This document shows, piece by piece, positions 1-5,620 of a stretch of 6,784 nt of DNA. Source of the DNA: Phycisphaerae bacterium (GTDB lineage: Bacteria > Planctomycetota > Phycisphaerae > Phycisphaerales > SM1A02). Within the stretch, counting starts at the first letter, position 1. The number at the start of each line of letters is the position of its first letter. The notes beneath the pieces were generated by a model. That model did no database searches, was not told the origin of the DNA, and was given only the letters and a program-made list of their open reading frames with translations. The translations under genes and the position numbers were made by a program. Location: the NCBI GenBank assembly GCA_002690755.1, contig NZFT01000070.1, forward strand, positions 1 to 6,784. The letters are read 5' to 3'.

Positions 1-650
1 TCCGGCTCGGACGCGAGCAGGCGTACATCGGCGTGATGATGGACGATCTCGTGACGCGGATCCCCCGCGAGCCGTACCGGATGTTCACGAGCCGGGCCGA
101 GCACCGGCTTCGGCTCCGGCACGACAATCCCGACGAACGGCTCACGCCGCTCGGTCGCGAACTCGGACTGGTCGACGATGATCGGTGGGCGCGGTGGCAG
201 GCCCGATCCGAGGCGCTCGATTCGATCCGCGCCGCGTTCAACGCGGTCCGGGTCGAGGGGCGAACGCTGGAGGAGATCGCGCGGCGGCCGGAGACCACGG
301 CCGAAGGCCTCGCCTCGGAGCTGCCCGCCGGAACCACCCGACGCATCGAGCTCGTGGATCGGGTGCTCAACGACTGTCGCTATGCCTCCTTCGTCGAGCG
401 TGCCGACCGCGAGATCCGTCGTCAACGCGACGCCGAACACGCTACGATTCCCTCGGAACTCGACTTCGCATCCATCGAAGGGCTCCGCCGGGAGGCGGCG
501 GAGGTGCTCGGGAGCTTCCGCCCCCGCACGCTGGGACAGGCGGGTCGCCTCGCCGGGGTCAATCCCGCCGACGTCACCCTCGTCCAGGTGGCGATGAGAC
601 GGCATCGGGACGGTCGGGTCGGGTCTCAAGCTTCCGGGAGCCGGCGATGA
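1..650 (+). CDS. mnmG: MnmG (GidA) tRNA uridine-5-carboxymethylaminomethyl modification enzyme, C-terminal part
   Basis: With MnmE, this FAD-dependent cytoplasmic enzyme adds the carboxymethylaminomethyl group to C5 of the wobble uridine (U34) of certain tRNAs. Only the last 215 residues are present. The open frame runs in from the left edge (first full codon at 3), so the GTG at 33 is internal. Seen: a conserved 'AYIGVMMDDLV' stretch (codons 24-56), then 'EPYRMFTSRAEHRLRLR' (from 69), the family signature normally reading MFTSRAEYRLLLR. A helical segment follows, then the C-terminal MnmE/tRNA-interaction domain with 'GLRREAAEVL' and 'RTLGQAGRLAGVNPADV' (about 481-577). The FAD-binding N-terminal domain lies outside the window. 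The last ~18 residues are a basic, low-complexity tail. A membrane-protein gene follows 16 bases after the TGA, probably co-transcribed. The family call is firm; the 5' end cannot be placed. Confidence 0.96.
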   Translation, partial: RLGREQAYIGVMMDDLVTRIPREPYRMFTSRAEHRLRLRHDNPDERLTPLGRELGLVDDDRWARWQARSEALDSIRAAFNAVRVEGRTLEEIARRPETTAEGLASELPAGTTRRIELVDRVLNDCRYASFVERADREIRRQRDAEHATIPSELDFASIEGLRREAAEVLGSFRPRTLGQAGRLAGVNPADVTLVQVAMRRHRDGRVGSQASGSRR

Positions 651-666
651 CGAACTGGAGGTCCTC

Positions 667-1161
667 ATGACGGGCGACGAACCCACTGATCGAAGCGTGC
701 TTCTCCGACGCCTCGGGCTGGCGGGCGTGGTCCTGCTCGTGCTGCTGTCCCCGCTGCTGCTGGAGCTCCGAGCCCAGAACCAGAACGCCCCCTTGCATGA
801 CATCCTCGAGGAGCTGACCCGGACGAGTCTCAACTTGTGCGAGGTCGATGACGAGGCGATGGACGGACTCGCGGACCGCCTCGATCCGGCGCTCCTCGAC
901 GTCGAAGATCCGGATCATCCCCTTCTCTGGATCGACCTCGGTGATGGACTTCTCGCGTTCGACGAGGTGAAGTTGCTGGAAGCGATCGACCGTCATCAAC
1001 CCGGGCTCTCCGAAGCCGAACGACGGACGACCATCGATCTCGTGAAGACCCATGTGTGGGCGACGAACGAGAAGCAGGCGGTTCGGGAGCTGTTCTCGGA
1101 GACCCGCTCGATGATGCACCCGGTGTGGTGGGGGCGACCGATCCCGAAGGATTGGCGCTGA
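667..1161 (+). CDS. Hypothetical membrane-anchored or exported protein (164 aa)
   Basis: I do not recognise this protein. The start is well supported: ATG at 667 is preceded by GGAGG at 657-661 with a 5-base spacer and lies 16 bases after the mnmG stop, which suggests one transcript. Residues 1-15 are polar and end in a double Arg (R14-R15). Residues ~16-34 form one Leu/Val-rich hydrophobic segment ('LGLAGVVLLVLLSPLLLEL'). This is either a single N-terminal anchor with the rest outside the cytoplasm, or an uncleaved or weakly cleaved signal peptide ('LRA|Q' near residue 36 is a possible site). The rest (37-164) is acidic in its first half, with a single Cys at 58, predicted mostly helical by eye, and ends in a Trp/Pro-rich tail ('HPVWWGRPIPKDWR'). 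Codon use matches the neighbours, so it is very likely a real gene. No enzyme motif is visible, and the mnmG link may be positional only. Confidence 0.8.
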   Translation: MTGDEPTDRSVLLRRLGLAGVVLLVLLSPLLLELRAQNQNAPLHDILEELTRTSLNLCEVDDEAMDGLADRLDPALLDVEDPDHPLLWIDLGDGLLAFDEVKLLEAIDRHQPGLSEAERRTTIDLVKTHVWATNEKQAVRELFSETRSMMHPVWWGRPIPKDWR

Positions 1162-1189
1162 GCCCGGGGCGTGGGATTCGATGCGGTTC

Positions 1190-1206
1190 TGCGCCCGTTC
1201 GGCGCA
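1190..1206. terminator. Short GC-rich hairpin between the 164-aa gene and tRNA-Thr (possible weak terminator)
   Basis: TGCGCC (1190-1195) and GGCGCA (1201-1206) form a perfect 6-bp stem around the 5-base loop CGTTC. It lies 28 bases after the stop of the 164-aa gene and 9 bases beyond the 3' end of the opposing tRNA gene, where termination from either side would be expected. No T-run follows on either strand, so a Rho-independent role is doubtful. In DNA this GC-rich, a 6-bp stem can occur by chance. Confidence 0.25.
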
Positions 1207-1215
1207 CGCGGGAAA

Positions 1216-1288
1216 AGCCACCTGCCGGGATCGAACCGGCGACCTGCTGATTACAAATCAGCTGCTCTACCAGCTGAGCTAAGGTGGC
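1216..1288 (-). tRNA. tRNA-Thr (anticodon TGT)
   Basis: Read on the minus strand, the sequence folds into a complete cloverleaf. The 7-bp acceptor stem GCCACCT/AGGTGGC is perfect. The D-arm is GCTC/GAGC with loop AGCTGGTA. The anticodon stem GCTGA/TCAGC carries loop TTTGTAA, placing anticodon TGT at 1255-1253, which reads ACA threonine codons (other ACN codons by wobble). A 5-base variable loop follows, then T-arm GCCGG/CCGGC with loop TTCGATC. G1-C72 and C2-G71, together with G35-U36, agree with known threonyl identity elements. The 3' CCA is not encoded, so a CCA-adding enzyme must supply it. The discriminator position reads T, inside a TTTT run (1216-1213) that could help end transcription. 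The gene is opposite to both flanking protein genes and so should have its own promoter. Confidence 0.97.
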
Positions 1289-1297
1289 GTGGGTCGC

Positions 1298-1325
1298 ATG
1301 ATAGCGGCCCGGGCGAGTGGATCAC
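1298..1325 (-). promoter_or_regulatory. Candidate promoter of tRNA-Thr
   Basis: On the minus strand the hexamer TATCAT (1303-1298) matches the -10 consensus at 5 of 6 positions and ends 9 bases before the tRNA 5' end. That would give a leader of about three bases. The best -35 with a 16-base spacer is GTGATC (1325-1320), only 3 of 6. The position is right for a stand-alone tRNA gene, but the -35 is weak and planctomycete promoters are poorly defined. Confidence 0.35.
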
Positions 1326-1366
1326 CGCGCATCGGGGGGTTCCGAAATCGTGGTCCCGCGTTGACC

Positions 1367-1372
1367 TATAGT
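1367..1372 (+). promoter_or_regulatory. Candidate -10 element for the large secreted-protein gene
   Basis: TATAGT at 1367-1372 matches the -10 consensus at 5 of 6 and is one of the few A/T-rich spots in this intergenic region. A start site near 1379 would give a 5' leader of about 40 bases before the ATG at 1419. The TTGACC directly in front (1361-1366) is too close to be its -35, and no good -35 is seen about 17 bases upstream. This is tentative. Confidence 0.25.
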
Positions 1373-1408
1373 CATGCTGGCGCCGTCTCGTCAGCACCTC
1401 GGCCGATT

Positions 1409-1412
1409 GGAG
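1409..1412 (+). promoter_or_regulatory. Shine-Dalgarno that fixes the start of the large gene at 1419
   Basis: GGAG at 1409-1412 is followed by a 6-base spacer and ATG at 1419. An in-frame ATG exists upstream at 1374, but it has no comparable ribosome site, overlaps the likely transcription start region, and would put 15 polar residues in front of a clean signal peptide. The 1419 start is therefore preferred. Confidence 0.7.
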
Positions 1413-1418
1413 TCAGAA

Positions 1419-4400
1419 ATGAAGATTCGAACCGTGATCATGCTCACCATGGTCCTGACCACAGGCGCCGTCGCGGCGCCGCCCCACGTCGTCTTCGTCG
1501 TGGGGGAGGGCGAGTACCGCTCGGAGTGGTCGATGCCGGCGCTGGCGGATCTGCTCGAGCGTGAACACGGATTCGAGACCACGGTGCTCGTCGATCGCCG
1601 TTTGAACGGCGGGCCGGGCAACGACATCGAAGGTCTCGAGGCGCTCGAGGACGCGGATCTCGCCGTCTTCTATGTTCGATTCCGGCAACTGCCCCAGGAG
1701 CAGCTCGACCGGATCGCCGAGTTCGTCGAGGGTGGCGGGGCGGTCGTCGGGTTCCGAACCTCGACCCACGCCTTCGACTACCCCGAAGACGATCCGCGGG
1801 CCGAGCGCTGGAACGACTTCGGTGCGGACGTGCTCGGCGCGCCGTGGAAGTACCACTACGGCCACGATTCCCGAACCGCGGTGACCACGGACAGGAGCAC
1901 TGACGAGACGGTGTTGACCGGCGTGCCCGAGGACTTCGGCGTCCGATCCTGGACCTACCACGTCCGCGACGACTTCCCCCCCGACGACGCCACGGTGCTC
2001 GCCCTCGGGCGACCGATCGGCCCGGACGACGAGGCCGGCGACGACGAGACGGTCAATCCCCTCGCGTGGACCTGGATCCGCCCCGACGGCGGTCGGACCT
2101 TCACCACCACGATGGGGCATCCGCGCGATTTCGCGCAGCCCGGCTTCCGGCAGCTCGTGGTCAACGGCATCCACTGGGCGCTGGGGATGCCGGTCCCGGA
2201 GGATGGCGTCGGGTCGTTCCCCCGCTTCAAGGAACGGAAGGGGGAGCCGTGGCAGGACATGGACTACGGGCCGTTCCTCTCCGCGGCGATCGAAGTGGAT
2301 TCCGACAACATCGCCTCGAAGGGCGTCGCGATTCCGTTGGACGAGGATGGTTCGACCGCCGCGCTCTTCGACACCGCGGAACTTCGCTGGGCGGCCGGTT
2401 GGCAGGGCGACTTCGTGGAGCTTCGCGGCATCGTCTACGACGGGCCGCACGGAACCTGGCCCCGGATCGCGGGCGATCCCGATTGGACCAATCCCGCCGG
2501 ACCAGGGATCGATTCGGAGCTCGGCGGCCGCTTCGATGACCCGAGGGCGGTTCCATTCGGCCCGTTGCCGAAGGCGCTCGGGCGCTTCGAGGGGTTGGTG
2601 GCGGGTGAGGACGGTGTCGTCCTTCGCTACACGGTCGGGGACGCGACGATCCTGGAGCGCATGACCGCCGAGGATCGCGACGACCTCCTGGTGTGGTCGC
2701 GGGAGATCGAAGTCGCCGACGTCGCGGCGCCGTTCGATCTCTCGATCTTCGGGATCGAGGCGGGCGTCACGCTCGATGCCGGGGAGAACCCACGATGGCC
2801 GCTCGAGACGACGGGGGGTCGTCGCGTGGCCGTCGTCAAGGATGACGACGAGGTGATCGGGGCCATTGGCTGGGTGGGTTCGGGCCCGTTGAGGTCCGAT
2901 CCTCGCGGGGCGGGGGAGGCTGCGGTCATCGGCGGGGCGAATCTCCAGCCGGACCGACTCACCGCGAGGATCATGCCGCCGCTCGAAGGGGCCGGTGGCG
3001 GCCGATTCCGACTTCTCTTCGCGTCACTCGACGCGGATCGGCTTCCCGACTTCCTCGATCGCGTCGACGCCGCGGAGCGGGGTGGGGATCTCCGCTCGGT
3101 CTGGAACGCTGGAAGTCCGAACCGCTGGACCGAGACGCTCGCCCTCGAAGGCGAGCTCGACGTCCGGTTCGGCGAACCCGACGACTCGGTGGAGATCATC
3201 AGGCTCGGTCCCGGCGGTGCGACGTTGTCCAACGCGGGCGAACCGGGTTCGACCCCGAAGCTGTTCGGGATGGATGGCATCGAGATCGACGCGAAGTCCG
3301 CGCCGATCGACGAGGCGATCATGGTCTTCGAGGATCGTCCCGGCTCGCCACCCGCGCCGATCGCGGGTTGGAACTTCGACGAGGATCCGTCCACGCTCAT
3401 GCGGAACGTGGTGGAGGGGGCGGGGGACCTGCGGCTCGAGGGCGTCACGTGGCGACGCGGGGTTCGGGGCCGGTCCCTCGACTTCGACGGTACGGCACGG
3501 GCGGTCTGGACCGAGGCGGGCGCGATCGATCCGGCGATGACGCCGATCACGATCTCGGCCTGGATCCACACCACGAAGGACGGCACCATCGCGGCTCGGA
3601 CGTCGCTCGACGGCGACTGGGCGCCGGACGGGGCGACCTTCTTCGTGCGCGACGGGCGACTCGCCTGGGACATCGGATGGGTCGGCGCGATCGAAGGCGA
3701 GACGTTGGTGGCCGACGGCAAGTGGCACCACGTGGCGGTGACCTCGGATCCCGAGGGCGAGGAGGTGACGCTCTGGGTCGACGGGGTCGTCGACGCCGAA
3801 GGTGCCCTGGCGCCGGAAGGGCCGACGCCGGATCACGTGCTTTCGGTCGGTTTCACCAACGAGGACTTTCCCGCCGAGTCGAGGTTCAGCGGATATCTCG
3901 ATGGTCTTCGCGTTCATCGCGGGGCACTCGACCGCGCCGAGCTCCGTGCGGTGGCGGCCGAGAGCGGCGAGCCACTCGTCTCCGCGCGGTCGCTCGAGTT
4001 CGAGGTTCCTGCGAACCTCGAGATCGTCGATGACATGGTGTTGACGGTCGTCAGGCCCGGGGATTCACTCGATGGAATCGAAGGGGTCGTTCGAACCTGG
4101 AACGGTCCCCGTTCCCGACTGGCGAGTTTCATCACGGAGCTTGGCAACGCCACCGGGGCGCGGACATCACCCTTCCAGATCGATCGAGTCTCCTGGCCTG
4201 CGGAGAACCCGTGGGATTCGTGGATGCGCTTCGGTGACTTCGACTTCCTCGAGGATGGCGGCGCGGCCGCGATCAGCACCTGGAACGGCGACGTCTGGAG
4301 GGTCGACGGACTCGATGCGGATCTGGATCTTCTCGAATGGCGTCGCATCGCGAGTGGATTGAGCCAGCCGCTCGGACTCGCGACCCGTGACGACGAGATT

Positions 4401-5519
4401 CTCGTCGTCGGCCGGGATCAGATCACCCGACTCGTCGACCTCGATGGCGATCACGAGACCGATCGCTACGAAGCCTTCAACGTGGACGCGATGAACAGCC
4501 CGCACTTCCATGAGCCGGCGAGCGGTCTGCAGATCGGACCGGACGGTTCGCTGTACTACATCAAGGCCGCACGTCACGCGAAGCTGCCGGTTCACCCGCG
4601 GCACGGGACGCTGATCCGGGTCGACGCGGACGGACGCGGATCCGAAGTCGTCGCGAGTGGGTTCCGGGCGCCGAACGGCGTCGCGGTCGATGCGGACGGC
4701 ATCGCCTGGGGCTCCGACCAGGAGGGGCACTGGATGCCCGCGAACCGGATCAACCGGATCGAGCCGGGGTCCTTCCACGGCAACAACTGGAGCGGCTCGC
4801 GGCTCGGGCTCGAACCGCTCGATTCGTACGAACCGCCACTGCTCTGGATCCATCCGACGGTCGACCGTTCCCCCGCGGCCCAGTTGCGGGTTCCGGACGG
4901 TGTCTGGGGTGAACTCGGCGGGCGCCTGCTCGGCGTTTCCTACGGGACCGGCGAGGTCTACCTGATCCTCGAGGACGAGGTGGACGGTTCGCACCAGGGC
5001 GCCTTCGTGCCACTGCCGATCACGTTGCCGACCGGACTCATGCGGGGGCGTTTCCACCCGGACGGCTCGCTCTACGTCGCGGGACTCTTCGGCTGGTCTT
5101 CGGATCAGACCGATCCCGGTGGTTTCTACCGGATCAGGCGAAGCGAGACCCCGCTCGCGGTTCCGACCCGGGTTCACGCCGTCGAAGGCGGGCTGGAGAT
5201 CGACTTCAGTCGACCGGTCACCACGAACGCCGCGGCGCTCGCCGACGCCTTCGCCCTCGAAGGCTGGAACTACCGCTGGTCGAGCGACTACGGCTCGCCG
5301 CAGCTCGACGTCCGGTCCGGAGAGCCCGGAATCACGACGTTCGACATCGAGTCGGCCACGCGATCGGCCGACGGTCGGACGGTTCGACTTCGGATCCCCG
5401 GGATGACGCCGGCGATGCAGATGCATCTCGACTGGCGACTCGCATTCGAGGGAATGGACGAGCAGGCGTCGTTCGTGCACTTCACCGTGCACCGGCTCGC
5501 CGACGACGCAGGGTCTTGA
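1419..5519 (+). CDS. Secreted multidomain protein: ThuA-like + DUF6797-like + LamG + beta-propeller (1366 aa)
   Basis: A Sec signal peptide (residues 1-19 or 20, K2/R4 then a hydrophobic core ending in AVA-A) exports this protein. A ThuA-like glutamine-amidotransferase-fold domain spans ~22-260, with 'HVVFVVGEGEY', 'VGFRTSTHAF' (110-119) and 'FTTTMGHPRDF' (228-238). A DUF6797-like region starts at 'DYGPFLSAAIEV' (from 282) and runs to ~415, including 'AGWQGDFVELRGIVYDGPHG'. A beta-rich connector follows (to ~645). A LamG/concanavalin-like domain spans ~649-850, with 'WHHVAV' (from 769) and 'FSGYLDGLRVHRGAL'. A sorbosone-dehydrogenase/NHL-like beta-propeller spans ~930-1241, with 'STWNGDVWRV', 'GRDQITRL' and an acidic D1007-x-D-G-D-x-x-x-D1015 motif. 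A C-terminal beta domain carries 'WNYRWSSDYGSP' (1283-1294). ThuA domains are linked to sugar utilisation and LamG often binds glycans, so carbohydrate work outside the cytoplasm is plausible but unproven. There is no cysteine and no CXXCH haem motif. Domain limits and the DUF name are from memory. Confidence 0.88.
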   Translation: MKIRTVIMLTMVLTTGAVAAPPHVVFVVGEGEYRSEWSMPALADLLEREHGFETTVLVDRRLNGGPGNDIEGLEALEDADLAVFYVRFRQLPQEQLDRIAEFVEGGGAVVGFRTSTHAFDYPEDDPRAERWNDFGADVLGAPWKYHYGHDSRTAVTTDRSTDETVLTGVPEDFGVRSWTYHVRDDFPPDDATVLALGRPIGPDDEAGDDETVNPLAWTWIRPDGGRTFTTTMGHPRDFAQPGFRQLVVNGIHWALGMPVPEDGVGSFPRFKERKGEPWQDMDYGPFLSAAIEVDSDNIASKGVAIPLDEDGSTAALFDTAELRWAAGWQGDFVELRGIVYDGPHGTWPRIAGDPDWTNPAGPGIDSELGGRFDDPRAVPFGPLPKALGRFEGLVAGEDGVVLRYTVGDATILERMTAEDRDDLLVWSREIEVADVAAPFDLSIFGIEAGVTLDAGENPRWPLETTGGRRVAVVKDDDEVIGAIGWVGSGPLRSDPRGAGEAAVIGGANLQPDRLTARIMPPLEGAGGGRFRLLFASLDADRLPDFLDRVDAAERGGDLRSVWNAGSPNRWTETLALEGELDVRFGEPDDSVEIIRLGPGGATLSNAGEPGSTPKLFGMDGIEIDAKSAPIDEAIMVFEDRPGSPPAPIAGWNFDEDPSTLMRNVVEGAGDLRLEGVTWRRGVRGRSLDFDGTARAVWTEAGAIDPAMTPITISAWIHTTKDGTIAARTSLDGDWAPDGATFFVRDGRLAWDIGWVGAIEGETLVADGKWHHVAVTSDPEGEEVTLWVDGVVDAEGALAPEGPTPDHVLSVGFTNEDFPAESRFSGYLDGLRVHRGALDRAELRAVAAESGEPLVSARSLEFEVPANLEIVDDMVLTVVRPGDSLDGIEGVVRTWNGPRSRLASFITELGNATGARTSPFQIDRVSWPAENPWDSWMRFGDFDFLEDGGAAAISTWNGDVWRVDGLDADLDLLEWRRIASGLSQPLGLATRDDEILVVGRDQITRLVDLDGDHETDRYEAFNVDAMNSPHFHEPASGLQIGPDGSLYYIKAARHAKLPVHPRHGTLIRVDADGRGSEVVASGFRAPNGVAVDADGIAWGSDQEGHWMPANRINRIEPGSFHGNNWSGSRLGLEPLDSYEPPLLWIHPTVDRSPAAQLRVPDGVWGELGGRLLGVSYGTGEVYLILEDEVDGSHQGAFVPLPITLPTGLMRGRFHPDGSLYVAGLFGWSSDQTDPGGFYRIRRSETPLAVPTRVHAVEGGLEIDFSRPVTTNAAALADAFALEGWNYRWSSDYGSPQLDVRSGEPGITTFDIESATRSADGRTVRLRIPGMTPAMQMHLDWRLAFEGMDEQASFVHFTVHRLADDAGS

Positions 5520-5556
5520 CGCGGGAAGCGACCGTTTTCGCCGTGTCGTACGAATG

Positions 5557-5592
5557 AAAAGAGCGGTCGGCTTCCGGGGAAGCCGACCGCTC
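5557..5592 (-). terminator. Strong hairpin terminator between convergent genes
   Basis: A perfect 14-bp inverted repeat, GAGCGGTCGGCTTC (5561-5574) with GAAGCCGACCGCTC (5579-5592), surrounds the 4-base loop CGGG. On the minus strand the stem is followed at once by TTTT (5560-5557) and then CATT, a classical Rho-independent terminator 28 bases after the stop of the dockerin-tailed gene. On the plus strand only GGTGGTTT follows, so it should work less well there, but it can still serve as the shared end for the large gene, whose stop is 41 bases before the stem. Confidence 0.88.
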
Positions 5593-5620
5593 GGTGGTTT
5601 CGGTCAGGTGTTCTCCGCGA

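Noticed and set aside
574..1221. 215-codon minus-strand frame across the end of mnmG and the 164-aa gene
   Set aside because: It overlaps two plus-strand genes with better starts and extends into the tRNA-flanking hairpin; no motif or ribosome site supports it.
1361..1366. TTGACC as a perfect-looking -35 box
   Set aside because: It abuts TATAGT with no spacer, and no -10-like sequence lies 16-18 bases downstream, so it cannot work as a standard -35.
1162..1418. Possible mobile-element attachment site at the tRNA gene
   Set aside because: No integrase, no direct repeat of the tRNA 3' end and no composition change were seen on either side within the window.
1464..1480. GGCGCC-GTCGC-GGCGCC inverted repeat at the end of the signal-peptide coding region
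   Set aside because: It could form a small mRNA hairpin, but it simply encodes Ala-rich residues around the cleavage site in GC-rich codons; chance is sufficient.
1413..2450. Long open frame on the minus strand opposite the large gene (345 codons)
   Set aside because: It is a GC-driven shadow of the plus-strand gene, with Arg/Gly/Val-rich composition and no recognisable motif, while the plus strand carries clear domain motifs.
4167..5492. 441-codon minus-strand open frame within the propeller region
   Set aside because: Antisense shadow produced by high-GC codon bias; the sequence is Arg/Asp/Val-rich without domain features and fully overlaps a gene with convincing homology.
1419..5519. Idea that the large protein is a cohesin-bearing partner of the dockerin-tailed protein
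   Set aside because: None of its regions resembles a cohesin by eye, and the genes are convergent with a strong terminator between them.
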